Below are positions 22,780 through 36,200 of a stretch of 64,000 nucleotides of DNA, piece after piece. Origin of the DNA: Nymphaea colorata. Lineage: Eukaryota > Streptophyta > Magnoliopsida > Nymphaeales > Nymphaeaceae. Numbering within the stretch: the stretch's first letter is position 1; each line of letters begins with the position of its first letter. Made by a program: the position numbers and the translations under genes. The notes beneath the pieces were generated by a model. It ran no database searches, was not told where the DNA came from, and saw only the letters and a list, made by a program, of their open reading frames with translations. The stretch spans positions 5,833,001-5,897,000 of the forward strand of contig NC_045148.1 in the NCBI RefSeq assembly GCF_008831285.2, written 5' to 3'.

Positions 22780-25700
22780 GATTCTTCCAAACCTTTCTTC
22801 TACAAAAGCGATGATCACATGAAAAAGGATGGTGTCAAGTATCATGCGTGGTGTGAGAAGAGAGGTATTGTCTTTGTTATAGTTTGTTTTGAAGTTAATT
22901 GAACTTCTGTACCTAAGCATACTTGGTGGATAAATTCAGGTACTGCTACTCACACAAATGTATCTATGGAGGGTTGCTTAAGTTGTCGAATGCCAAGTGA
23001 TGTTGAAAGATTCATCTATGAGGATGACGGACAGGCTGAGGCGATGGAAACTTTTAGATTGTTGTTAAAGACTGATTGTTATTTAGACTTGAAAGAAACT
23101 TATATTATTTCATCATTTATGCAAAACTTATTTTTTATTTTTGTATTGGATAAATTTGGCTATTCTTGTTCACTTGGAAACAATAGGTTTAGTTTGTTTT
23201 AGAATTCAAGTCTTATGAGTTCAGGTTATTTGTCTTTCCTTGATAACCTATATTTACTCAAAACTATTATCTTATTCGATGAAACCTTGCATTTAAGTAT
23301 TCGTGGTACAAAACACAAATCAACTGAAGAGAATTCTGTTGCATTATGACACAAGCTCTTAGGTCACATCCTTTAAACAGAGAATTGAAAAGCTTGTAGC
23401 AGCTAGAATACTTGTTTCCTTGAACACATTTTAATGTGTGCATTGAATGTATTTGGAAACAAATAAACATTAAGAAAACTGGTGCCCCATTAGATGTCTT
23501 AGAACTTATTCATACTGCTAATTATGATCTGTTTCCTACGGCTTCTTCAAATGGTCAATAGTATTGTATAATGTTCATAGATGATTATTCTCGTTATATG
23601 TATTTGTATTTCATTTACAAAAAGTCACAGTCATTGGATGTGTTTAAAGTTTTTAAGGTTGAAGTTGAAAACCAACTTGGCAAAAGTATTAAAGCCCTCA
23701 AATCTAACTGTTGCGATAAAAACTATGGTGGATATGATGGATCAGGTGGACAACATCTAGGACCATTTGCTCAGTTCTTAGAGGAATGTGGAATTGTCCA
23801 TCAGTACATAATGTCGGGTGAATAAAGTACCAACCAAATCAGCACATAAAACCCCTTATGAAATGTGGACTGACAAGAAGCCTAGTATAAAACATTTTCA
23901 TATTTGGAGATGTCCACTTAAAGCTAGGCAATAAACTTAATGAAGGAAAATTGGACATCCAAACAGTTAACTGCTACTTTGTTGAATATTCTGGAAGATT
24001 CAAGGTTTATAAATTTTATGACCCTATTCATAGATCTTTTTAAGAGATAGGAAATGCTCGCTTCTTTGAGGATGTAGAGTTTGGGGAATGTGATAAGATT
24101 AGAGACCTTGTATTTGAGAAAGAACGACTTCTTATCCCTATAGTTGCTATTGTTAAAGACATTCTTCAGTTGCCTGACATGGATCAAATAGCATATTTGG
24201 AACAAGGTGTTACTCAGGATCTCCCCGCTAATGATTCGTAGGTCTCTTCTAGAGATCAAACTCAAGCAACTTAAGAACAAGCACTACTAAGAAGAAGAGA
24301 GACGAGAAGTACAATTCCAGCTGATCATGTTGTATATCTCCAATAACATATTAGTATTGTTGAAATGGAATAACATATTAGTATTGATGAAATGGAAGAT
24401 GATATTGTTAACTTTTTGTGAGGCTATCAATAGTTTTAACTCTCAAAAGTAGATCGATGTCATGCAAGAAGAAATCTTTGGTATCTTGTCTCATTACCTG
24501 CAGGCACGAAACCCATTGGTTGAAAATAGATATTTAAAACCAAATGAGATTCAAATGGTAATGTTGAAAGATATAAGGTTCATCTTGCCGCTACAGGCTT
24601 TACCCAAAAAGAAGACGTAGACTACAAAGAGATCTTCTCTCCAATTTCTTTGAAGGATTCTTTTAGAGTAATAATGGCATTAATAGTTCATTTTGATCTA
24701 GAGCTACATCAGATCAATGTGAAGACAATGTTTCTTAATGTTGGCATTAATGAAATGATATATATGGTGCAATCAGAAAACTTTACAGTAAAAGATGCAA
24801 AGGACATAGTTTGCAAATTAAGGAAATCCATATGCGGTCTTAAACATGCTTCCTGCCAATAGTATCATAAATTTTATAAAGTTATTATCTCATTTGGCTT
24901 TGAGGTGAATTTGGTTGATGAATGTGTACACCATAAATTTTGTAGAGTTAAATTTATATTTCTAGTATTATATGTAAGTTGATATACTTATTGCTAGTAA
25001 CAATATGTACTCATTACATGAAACTAAGTAGTTTCTATCAAAGAAATTTGAAATGAACAATCTTATATCACCTCTTTTGTATTAAGAATTCAATGTATTC
25101 TTGAATTATCACAAAAGAGCTAATTGATAAAGTTCTTGAAAGATTTGGCATGAAGGATTGCAAACCAAGTGATACTCCTGTTGCTAAGAAAGACAAATTC
25201 AGTCTCAACCGGTGCCCCAAAAACCAATTTGAAGTGAAAAAAATGCAAGAGATTTTCTATGTCTCCAAAGTTGGGAGTCTCATGTATATTCAAGTGTGTA
25301 CATGCCCAGATATTGCATTCATTGTGGGGATGTTAGGCATATACTTGAACAACCCAAGAGTGGATCATTGGAAAGCAACCAAATGAGTTATACAATATCT
25401 GCAAAAGGCAAAAGATTACATGCTCACACACATAAATCAGGTCATTTGGAGTTCGTTGGGTATTCTAATTTTGATTTTTCTAGATGCCAAGACAATAGGA
25501 GATCCACATCAATCTATGTCTATCTATTGGTTGGGCAGCAATTTCATGGAGAAACCTATGTCGAACAGACACTCTTTACTACTTTTGCTATGGCAGCAGG
25601 GTTTGTTTCTTGTTATGAGGCATCTAATTATGGAATATGACTGCGAAGTTTTGTCATTAAGCCGCATAATATGGAACCAAAGACCATTAAAGTTATATTG

Positions 25701-26740
25701 TGACAATAACTTTGCAGTCATATCTTCCAACAACAACAACAGGAGTTCATCAAAGTCAAAGTACATTAACATTAACTTATTGTTAAAGAAAAATTTTAAA
25801 GTGGTCAAGTGTCTATTGAACACATTGGTACAAACTCTATGAATATGGATATGCTCACTAAAAGTATTTTCTCAAGGTATTTCATGAACATATTGCTCAT
25901 GTGGGTGTTTTACCATTTCAGGACTTTTCAAGTTAAGTGGGAATTTATACTTGAACACTTTTATGATAGGCATGTCTACCTTTTGTTATAAAATATAGTT
26001 ATTTTTATATAGTTCTTTTAGTTCACTCTGAGTTTATTTGGATGTGATCTCACTAAAGTATAAGATTGGACAAGTTGGAAATAGGCATGTTAAGATCACA
26101 TTGCATAATTTCCATGCTACACAACCATACTTGATCTATGTCATTTAATTGTGTTGATATGTGTGGACCACTGATAGGTTTGATTGCGACAAGAGTGATC
26201 ATGATCCCTGTGATCTCATATTGGCATGATTAATGGACAAGATTGTCTGAGATAATGGAAAAGATAGCAGTTTTGAGCTCATAAGGATTAAATTGTAATG
26301 CATGATTCTTTCATGACATATATGACCCAGTGGGATATTGTAAGAAATCTATATGGTAGGGCTATATATGTGTTGATAGTCATACATTATAGGTTCTCTG
26401 TGTAGATGGACCCAATTTAAGGTAATGTAATAAGTCTTTATCTGTATTTTCTCATATGAAATGGTTCATTTGTGTAGAAACCAAAGATGATCCATATCTG
26501 ATTTATGATAGACAAAACTATCATTTGGATGCTCATAAGTCTATAAATAGGGTTGTAGTCCCCAAGGCAGCGGGGTTAGGAGAAATTCCATTGTGCGATC
26601 TCTTCTATCCCATCTTAAAGGATTTCTTGTCATACCCTTGCAGCCTCTGGAAAATCCACTAGGCTCTCTTTTACTTATGCGTTGAACATCGGCAACGGTA
26701 CGCTTTCACAAACTTCTCAATGTCTAGCATGATCGATTCT
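22780..26740 (+). mobile_element. Degenerate Ty1/copia retrotransposon with 3' LTR, 5' end lost
   Basis: Coding remnants occur in copia order. First is a zinc-knuckle remnant (HMKKDGVKYHAW, near 22816). Next is a protease site reading NSGTAT instead of DSGAT (near 22935), then the gag-pre-integrase segment starting MEGCLSC at 22966. Integrase begins FIDDYSRYMYLYF at 23571 and runs to about 23815. Reverse-transcriptase pieces lie at 24560-24860, with LDVKTAFLNG- and KSIYGLKQ-type motifs. RNase H lies at 25150-25850. Stops and frameshifts are numerous, the YVDD box near 24965 is disrupted, and an integrase segment is deleted. A purine tract, CCCAGTGGGATAT, at about 26325 precedes TGTAAGAA, the probable 3' LTR start. 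A LTR TATA box (TATAAATAGG) lies near 26541. No matching 5' LTR is visible. Confidence 0.85.
26337..26740 (+). repeat. Probable 3' LTR of the copia remnant
   Basis: It begins TGTAAGAA immediately after the polypurine tract and contains a TATAAATAGG promoter motif near 26541. The 3' boundary is a guess because no 5' LTR is available for comparison. Confidence 0.45.
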
Positions 26741-26759
26741 TATGTTTTGGCATGTATAG

Positions 26760-27540
26760 CATATTTGCTTGTTTATATCTTCAGATTGATTAATCCAAAT
26801 TTGAAATTCATGGATCTGATGTGCATATGATGTCATATGTTTTTTTATTGATGTGGCAAAAAGATTCATGGTAAAACCCATGGTTCATCAAACTAAGGTT
26901 TTTAGGTCTGACCTAAGATCCACATTTAAGATCCTTGTTTTACTTCTTTATATTGACAAAATGACAGATTTAAGGAGGGTCGGATCTTAAATCCATGGTT
27001 CTCAAATCCCAAGAATCTTAAATTCAAGGCAATCAAACACCTCCTAAGGGTTTGGCCTGTTATGTTTTAGCCAAAGGGAATTTCCCTAAGTAAACATTTA
27101 AAAAAACTGATCCATGTCCTAATAAGGTGGTAACGACATTCTCAAATGATGGTGGAATTGAAATCTCCCGTTTCTGACTAGTAAGTGGAGTCAGTTGTCA
27201 ATGGGTCTGTTGAAGAGAGAGAGAGAGAGAGAGTTTCTTTAACCACTTATTTGAACCTTGCTCAGTGGGTTTTGCTTCCTTCGTAGTTTAAGAGATTGAT
27301 TTCCAGTTACCGAAACAAAACTGTTCAATATTAGGAGAAGGGGTAGCAGCCGGGCAGTGTCCCTATCTTGTGCATATGAAATACCTTCCAAAACAAGCAG
27401 ATCTTTTCCTGGTGGGCACGCAAAATAACTCTAATCAATTCATTACTTGTAAGTAAGGTCCAGTGCTCCGTTCTCTTTCTTCTAACCTTTAATAAAAGAA
27501 AACCGATGGTCTGTTACAATTACTTAAGAACGATCTCTCT
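26760..27540. other. Intergenic with a possible Tourist-like repeat
   Basis: The segment of about 26840-27050 is full of ATTTAAGATCC, AAATCCATGG and CATGGTAAAACCCATGG words. Its right end, read inversely, is GGTGTTTGATTGCC, resembling PIF/Harbinger (Tourist) MITE ends. A related segment lies at about 40450-40640. A (GA)n tract is at about 27215-27233. No gene is seen before the defensin promoter. Confidence 0.35.
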
Positions 27541-27546
27541 AATTCT

Positions 27547-27553
27547 TATAAAT
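27547..27553 (+). promoter_or_regulatory. TATA box of the defensin gene
   Basis: TATAAAT lies 57 bp upstream of the ATG at 27604, a normal distance for a plant gene with a short leader. Confidence 0.7.
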
Positions 27554-27603
27554 AGTAGCACAATCCGCGCACTCTTAATTCGAAGCTGATAACTTGGGGT
27601 ACA

Positions 27604-28478
27604 ATGGCTTTCGGAGCGAGGCCATCCTTAACTTCTCTAGCATTTCTCTTTCTCTTGATTGCGTCGTCTGGTAAGGATGATGATCTTTCCTTTAATATTC
27701 TTTGTTTCTTTCTTCTTCTAAACCTGGCTCTTCGTGTAGCTTCATTTCTGCAAGGTAAGTTGTTAGATTTCTAGATGAGGTTGGCAAACGAGCCGAACAG
27801 TGCAAAATTAATCAGACCCCGTTTAATATCATGTGAATGTCATTGTTTCAAGAGTACACCGTAAACTTCTTTAATAATTTGGAAACCAAACATTTCAACA
27901 AAAATTTTCACATTCAGTGTATTATATTATGTAATGAGAAAGGGTCCTTTATTGCTTATAACACGCTTATTTGAGCTGTTGGCCAAGCCAAGCACTTATA
28001 ATTCATACGCAGCTTGCTAATTAGCTTCAGTTTACGAGTTTGAGCAAGCCCTTTGTTAGAGTACAGGAATTATGATGTACTTTTTGGGTGAACAGAAAGA
28101 GTATTTCATCTTACTGCTTAGAAAAGAACCAAAGCGCCCACCCAACCTCTTGTTTCTTCAGGGTATATATGGTTACTTTTAGTTAACTGTGATATACTTG
28201 ACTTGAAGTTTCTTTCTGATATTGCTTGAAGGAAACTAAATTTGTTTATGGTCCGACTGATTTAATTCATTCTACAAGTTTTCCCCTTTTCAATTCCAGG
28301 CATCTGGTGCAGCGCTGAAGCCAGGTTTTGCCAATCAAGGAGCAGAACATTCCATGGGCCATGCCTTAGTGACCCAAACTGTGCCGCAGCCTGCTCGACA
28401 GAGGGGTTCCCAGAAGGAATGTGCATGAGGGAGGGCGTCTTTCGCCGATGCTTCTGTCTCAAACCTTGCGGCCAATGA
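27604..28478 (+). CDS. Plant defensin (gamma-thionin family), 2 exons
   Basis: This is a secreted cysteine-rich antimicrobial peptide precursor of 81 aa. Exons are 27604-27670 and 28300-28478. The single phase-1 GT-AG intron interrupts the signal-peptide region, as is standard for plant defensins. Residues 1 to about 28 are a signal peptide (hydrophobic core LAFLFLLIASS). The mature part has eight cysteines at 33, 44, 50, 54, 64, 73, 75 and 79. They show the CSalphabeta spacing: C-x3-C at 50/54 and C-x-C at 73/75. The gamma-core is G62-x-C64 to C73. GPCLSDPNC and RRCFC are classic family signatures. No C-terminal prodomain is present, so this is a class I (secreted) defensin. Its pathogen target cannot be told from sequence. 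Confidence 0.95.
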
Positions 28479-28506
28479 TGTGATGCATGATGGCCATGAC
28501 ATTATC

Positions 28507-28512
28507 AATAAA
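28507..28512 (+). terminator. Poly(A) signal of the defensin gene
   Basis: AATAAA lies 29 bp after the defensin stop codon. Confidence 0.7.
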
Positions 28513-28519
28513 ACCCAGT

Positions 28520-29411
28520 AATATATATATATAGTTGTATGAATAACGATAATGAAGATGGTGCTGCTGCTGGTGCACATATTAGGCTGATAGGCCCTTA
28601 ATTTCATGAATGATATCTGTATATGTAAGTATTAGTAGGAAAAATAATGCTTCCAACAATTCTATTTGGAGTTTTTAGTTTTTCTGTTTTCTTGTCCTGC
28701 AATTTATGGTTTTTGTTCTTACATGTTGAATAAATTGACACCAAGGGCCTGCTAGATTTTGGTGATTTTGCTTCAGGTTTGCTTCTCTCTTGAAGGATCT
28801 TCATGAGTATGATCATCCTCTTTTAAAAAAATAGCTAGTGAGAGAATTCTCATGGCAGCCAGAGTACTCCCTGGGCTCCAGTACCTATGACAGTGACTAA
28901 TAATATTCATGGTCAGATCTGAAATCGAACGACTGATATGGCACTATTTTCTAGCACTAGCTTACCAAGGCGGGAAACTATATGGGGTGTGTGAGAATCA
29001 TTGAGGGTTTGTTTTTTTTCATTTTCCATAATTTTTTACACGTAACCTCTTACAATACACGCCTTTTAATGCAATCTCACATCTGCTATCAAAGATTACC
29101 TCATCCTCAAGCATCGAGCGATCTACCTCTTCTTGTGCCCCTTAATTTTGTCGATCCAAATCCAAACCATTTTCGTCCATAGTGAGGTTGATGAACGTCT
29201 TGTTGAGGAATGGTGCTTTTATTTAGAATGCAAAAGGATACTCCCAGTTTAGTTCATTGGTGTTGACAAGGCTCGAATCAAGTGATCACGTGAAATAAAT
29301 GATATTAAATTGTTTGTGACTCGCCTGTGTTTTGCAAATAAGAAATTTTCAATATGTGTGTGTGTCTTTGAGTAAAGAGAGAGAGAGTGATTCCTTTAGG
29401 TCTACCACCCA

Positions 29412-29452
<41 letters not shown>

Positions 29453-30289
29453 CAAGTATCGCACCTCTGTAAGTCAATCTTTTGATGGAAATCATCTAGG
29501 TTCTTGATTACACGGTGATAAAATTGTGGATATCCACTTGGAAATATATTAACCAAACTACCTTCCAAATATCTGAAATACTCTTCAAACGAAACAAAAG
29601 GTTATGCTACACCCTTCCCCTTCCCGGCACAAGTCACCTAACCAAAAAGCGAAAGAAAAAGAACCTAACCAAGGTACGATCTTGTTCGTGTGCAGATGCA
29701 TTTACGTCTTATGCACTGGAGAGAGCTAAGGATGCCCGCTAGAGAGAGTATGCATGCCAGAGAGAGAGAGAGAGAGAGAGAGAGGGAAGATCATTTAACC
29801 CGCAAAGGATGTCAACCCTCTTTCCAGCAATAAGTTTTACCAGCTACGTGGTTTTGATAGGAAGTGGCCTTCCATATACGGTTGGCAGATCTGGATGCTC
29901 ACTACTTGGTCCAATGATCAAATCCCGGCAAGTCGTTGTTTCAAAACTTGCTCGCAGCCAGGACCAGCAATCTACCATAACAATTGCGTTTCAAGTTTTC
30001 CCTCCGAATGTCGCCTCGAATTTCTCTTAGGAGAATGGCTCCACCGCATAAGATCACCTTTATAGCTCGATCTATAGGTACTCCAGAGAAAAACCTACTT
30101 GAGGATGGATACAGGGTCCAATATTCTCAGCAGCACTACCATGAGTTGCAGACACCTTCAGATCTAGTGGGCTCACCGAAAGAGAGAGAGAGAGAGAGAG
30201 AGAGAGAAGCTACAACTATTCAAACAGGACATGGACCTCTTACAAGGCGATGGATTAGATCAACATACATCAGGAAGGCTCTTGCCCAT
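28520..30289. other. Region between convergent defensin and HMA5 genes
   Basis: The right-hand part should contain the HMA5 3' UTR on the minus strand. Microsatellites are (TA)n at about 29420-29442, (GA)n at about 29760-29784 and (GA)n at about 30181-30207. Open frames here are short and overlap the GA runs. No additional gene is supported. Confidence 0.45.
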
Positions 30290-33200
30290 TTATTCCTTTG
30301 TCATCTCTACCATACTCGTCAGCGTCGGCCTTCTGTATCTTCTCAAAAGCAGTGATGAACAGACAACACTTACGGAGGAGAAAGCCATGCAGGCTCCAGA
30401 AACCCACGGTGGCAGCCTCATCTTAAGGACAGGAAACAGAGCTCCTGCTGCCAGGGGAATTGCGAGGATGTTGTAGCCTATTGCAAATACATAGTTCCAG
30501 CGTATTCTTGCAAAGGTCTTCCTCGACAGATCAATTGCAGTGATAACATCCTCAAGGTTGCTCCTCATCAGCACATAATCTGCGGCTTCAATTGCTATGT
30601 CGGTTCCAGCACCAATTGCCATCCCTACATCGGCCGCTGCAAGGGCAGGTGAATCATTGATGCCATCGCCAACCATGGCGACCACCGTCCCATCCTTTTG
30701 AAGAGAGCGAATCGCTTCAGCTTTCCCAGCTGGCATCACTTCTGCTTCTACGTGTGAAATACCGACCTACATTCACAACAAAATATCAAGGATTTTGGTC
30801 AGCTCCAGGGAAGTTCATCGTTGTCATGAAGAAGCTGGTTAACTGGAACAGACTCAGCATTCTCCAACAACAATGGACACTCATAATGTTCAACAGATTT
30901 AAAATTTTCAAAATTTTTAGACGAGACTGGCTCTTCAAAAAGAGTGCATTTTTTCTTTGTTTCATTTTTTTCAACTTTCAAGCAGCTAATGAGTCCTACC
31001 AACTTGTAATGAAGTCCAACATTAGTGAGCTGAAAGATTGAGACTAATTTATAAGGAATTTTATATAGACAAATTTCCTACAACTTCCAAATCATACGAA
31101 GATGATCTTGTCAGACTACAGACCAACAGCCACCGCTCAAATAGCTGCAGCTTTAAGCTTCTTGTCATACACACAAAGATCCAGAAGCCTAGATTTTTGT
31201 TCCAGTATTTTAGGGATTTCTTAACTAACGAATCAAATGTATAAATTTCTCGTTTTGTAGAAGACGATTCATTGAATGAAGAGATAACCTCCTTGGTCCT
31301 TGATAATTGTGAACAGGCCAAAATTATCGCTTCTTGATCATCACCAACCCCATCATTGGCGGTTTTGCTGTCAGAACTTATAACTTTACTGACATCTGAA
31401 CTAAGCAAAGAAGCTCAACAAGTGTACACAGATCCTGGCTCAACGAGTGGATACAGATGCTTACCAGCACGAGCACAAAACAAAGATTGATTCTCTCAAA
31501 ATCCACACCCAAAAAAAAAAAAAAAATCAAAAGGATTTTCAAGCACATAAAATACAGCCTGTCTTGCCCACAATATGCCCCAATACTTTAAGTAGAACAG
31601 GGTCATATCACATCTTTTCATAACCAACCAATTCCACTGAAACTGTATGGTCTTTCTCTTCTAGTTATTTCAAGCTAATACTAAGTTATGGTATCACAGA
31701 TACTGTTTGAGACACCTACATTACGTGCCTAGTGCACCGTATTACTAGTTATCCTAGCTTCGTTTTTCTTTCATGTCCTATGACATGCTCTTCTCTTTTG
31801 TTGTTCCCAATGTTTGAAATTGCAGATGAATTTTACTTGTGGCGCCTTCAGTTCATCAATAGTTCATTGTCATTATTTATCAGGAAAATCCATATATCCA
31901 AATATGCAAGGTAACATGTAAACAATTAACCATATGCTAAGTAGTCAGGAGCAGTAGTCACTGCCAGGCTGAGTTCTTGGAAAACTCTCATTTTAAAGTT
32001 TAAACTCTATCATCTGTTGAGTAGGACCAACTAGGCCCCGCCTAGGCCTTCCTATGGGGTCTGCCACCTAGGTCTGCCTAGCATTTTTAAATACATAGAG
32101 CCAGACCTAATAGACAAGCTATAAGTTAGACTTTGGTGAATCAACCCAAGTTGCAAATTATCAGTTTCAAGCTGTAACAATCTAGATACGCACCTCTTTA
32201 GCTATAGCTCGAGCTGTTCTCAAGTTATCCCCTGTCACCATGACTGGTACAATGCCCATTTTTTTTAGGGTTTCAATAACAACCGTTGCCTCTTTCTTAA
32301 GGGGATCTGAGACCACCAAAATGCCAACAAAGGAACCATGATAAGCCACAAGTATTCCAGTCTTAGCATATTCTTCCACTGCCATCAAGTACTTCTCAGC
32401 CTCTGAAGGTATTGAAACCCCTCTTTCAGATAGCAGCATGCGGCTACCAACCTGTTGAAACAATGGCTGCCATTAGAAAATATATACAGCAGATGAATTT
32501 CCAAATGCTTTCATGGTAATAAAGGTGCCATTTCTAGAGTTTGTATCATCAACTCACCAAAACTAACTTCCCATCTATCATGCATTGCACACCCTTGCCT
32601 GGCAAAGCAGAAAAGTCTGTAACGTGATCAGCCCAAAAGGAATATTTTGATTCCTCTGAATGCGCATCAGAACCCTTAGTGATAGGATCTCCACCATAAA
32701 AAAGGAAATGGTGTGTATACTCTATAATTGCTCTTGCCAATGGATGCTCGCTACTTGCCTAAACACGAGAAGTATGGGATAGGTCAATATTATTTTCAAC
32801 ATGTGGAAAAAGAAAAGAATCAACCATGATGCAAACTACACCATGTGAGAAATGGATCACCTCAGCAAAAGCAACCAACTCCAGAAAGTCACATAGATCC
32901 ATATCTGTAAAAATCTTGATTGAGGTAACAGCTGGCTTGCCCTGTGTAAGGGTACCAGTCTTGTCAAAGACAACATACTGAACCTTTTGGGCCCTTTCCA
33001 AGGCATCTCCACCTTTGATAAGAACTCCATGTTTAGCCCCAACACCAGTCGCAACCATGACAGCTGTAGGTGTGGCCAATCCAAGTGCACAAGGGCAGGC
33101 AATAACCACAACCGATATAGCAAACATGAGGGCAAAAACAAAATAACTACTATTTGCAGGCAACCATGCTTCTGAGAATGCACCGAAGGTGCCACAGAAG

Positions 33201-36200
33201 TACCTATAATCAAAGAAAAGCAGCAAAAGTTTGAAATGTGCATACTTTTCTATGCTTAGAAGCACAACTTCAAAATAAATGAACACTCACCAGCCAAAAA
33301 AGGTCATCAACGACAGCAGCACAACAGTTGGAACAAAAATGCTAGCAACCTGTACATAAGATTTTATTAGGAAAGTCCAATATGGACCATCACTAGGGAC
33401 ACATCAAGATTGTAACGAATTTAAGAAATGAAGACAAGCACCTCAGGATTCACATGCCATATTCTTAACTGAATCAGAATGGCAAAAAGATGACAATTCA
33501 GACAGTCTATCACTATTCAGATTACACAAAAGCCTTTGCCTTCAAAAGATGTTTTGAACGCCTACTTAAAAAGGACGAGCAAAAACCATTTGAGAAAGCA
33601 CTTCTACGCAAAGATCCCAACAGCTTTCTCATGCCAATGAACTCCTAACGGCCTTAATATTTTCCATCAAGGAAAGGAATGCTCCTTCCCTTCCTTGGGT
33701 GTCATCCTATGCCACCATTATGTAGCAGAAGTACTCCTCCCTCTGGGATTCAACTTTATCCATAATCAGGTGGAAGAAAATGGGCCTCTCCATTATCACC
33801 TCAGGTTGTCCTCATCATAGCTTTTAATGTTGCTTTTCTTTCTGCCTGAAATTGACTCTTCCAGAAAGTTCACCATCTTTTCTCATCATAGCATGAAACA
33901 AATGCATAAGAATGAGATTTCCACAAAATGGCAAGTGCATGCTGAAACACACATGCATGTGCACGTATCTATATTCTCATGATTACATGCATGTAAATTT
34001 TTTACGCACTTCTAAACTTATATTCATCGGAGAAACATCCATTTCTTGGACGAGAAAAAGTTCAACAAGAGATATTTCTCATAAAAAGCAATTTAGATGC
34101 CAAAGCAAAACTTCTGATATCAGAAAGCCGTTAAAAGAAAATAGCTTCCAAAATCAACTTATTTAGCAGCTTAAAACTACAAATAAAAACTACATCATAA
34201 GATATGTTGATATTGTACATGTGCCTAACGTCTCTAAATAAAGAAAACAAGAAAACAGACAGTCTTTCAAATCACTAAAAAGAAACAGATCAAGAATACT
34301 GTCTTGCTTTTACAAACATAAGCAAGGTATCATTTCAATCACCATAGATGGCCCCAAAAGATACTCACAAAGTCTGCAAATTTCTGAATGGGTGCCTTTG
34401 ACATTTGAGCTGTTTCTACTAAGGATATTATCTGGTTTAGAACAGTACTGGACCCCACTTTGGTAGCTTTTATGTGCAGAACTCCATGTAAATTAATGGT
34501 GCCTCCTATCACCGAAGAATTGAGAGTCTTTAGAACAGGTTCAGCTTCACCAGTAACCATACTTTCATTAACATGACTGGAACCCCATACCACCACACCA
34601 TCAGTAGGAACTTTTGAACCAGGAAGGACTTTCAAAACATCACCACGCTGAACTATTAAAGAATCGATCTCTCGTTCTCCAATGCACTTTCCTTCAGGCA
34701 TAGAAAGAAAAATTCTGTTCATTCAGTAACAACTTGCTCATCCAATCACTTTTTTGGATTGAAAATCAAAATAAGTGTTCTAAAGAACTTTACTATGCTA
34801 CTTGCAATGCAAATCATTAGATTTCAGAGCTCTTCTTATAATGTGAACAATGGGATATTTTTCCAAGCCTGGGATAAGCATGAAATCAAACAGGAATTGA
34901 ATGCAGAAAAACTGATAAAGATAGATTGAAAAAGAATGTAGAAGCTAACCTGAATCCATGATAAGAAGCAATGCAGTTGCTGGAGCAAGTTCTATAAGTT
35001 TCTTGATAGCTTCTGATGTTTTTCCTTTTGCCACAGCTTCAAGGTACTTTCCCCATAACACAAACGTTATCAGCATAGCACTTGTCTCAAAGTATGTTGG
35101 AGACCAAAATCCAGTCATGGCCCCATACAGCAATGCATAGACAGAGTAGAAATAAGTAGCTGAAGTTCCAAGTGCAACCAATACATCCATGTTGGCAGAC
35201 CCATGACGCAAAGCTCTGAAAGCTGAGACATAGAAGCGTTTGCCAATAACAAATTGAACTGGAGTAACTAAAGCCCATTTTAGCCAATCACCAACAAAAA
35301 ATGGGCCACAGCGCCGCAGTAGTAATGAATGAAGATGCGGTATATGAGGGCATACCACCCCTATGAGAAAAACTGGGACCTGTTAGGATCAACAGGGCCT
35401 CAAATATTTTAGCATACTGGTCAAAATTGACAACTGAACAGAGGGACTAACACAAAAAACAACCATGCACATCTGATAAATACAAGACCAGCATATTTAT
35501 AAAAACTACAAAACATGTAGAATTTCCATACTTACGCAAAGGTACAAGCTCGACATGAAAAGTCGAAACATCTTTGACGACTCTTCTACATCAGTAGCAA
35601 TGAATTTCAAGTATGGATTCTGAAGAAGAGCTTCAAATTTACCACCACTTTCTCGATATATAGATTCAACTATTGTTCTCAAACCAGTGACTTCTGGATC
35701 ATATAAAATTTCCAATTCCGAGGTTTCCTTATTCATGACAAAATCCCGAACTCCCTTCAAACGATTAAGTAGACCGTCTAAGAGATGCAAATCCGTTTCA
35801 TTATAGAGCCCAATTATGCCAACAGAAATTTTATCTTGTTCACTACTCTGCAGAAATGAAGCATCAAAGCCAGCATCTTCAATCGCCTGCACTATCCGTT
35901 CCTTGCTGATAACATCAGGATCATACTCGACCTCCCCTGAGGAGGTTGCTAAAGCGACAGCGGCATGTTTAACGCCTGGCAGCTTTCTCAAGATGCCCTC
36001 CACAGAGCTTACACAAGCTGCGCAGCTCATTCCTACAATCCTGAATTGGCCGATCAAGGTCCCGTGCTGCTTTGATGAAGAGAGAAGAGATTCCTTCAGG
36101 ATTTCGGCGTCGAACCCTGCATCTTCAATTGCTAGTTTAATCCCTTCTTCCTGCATCACACGTGAATTCGTTAACGGGAAAACAAACAACAGAGGGAAGA

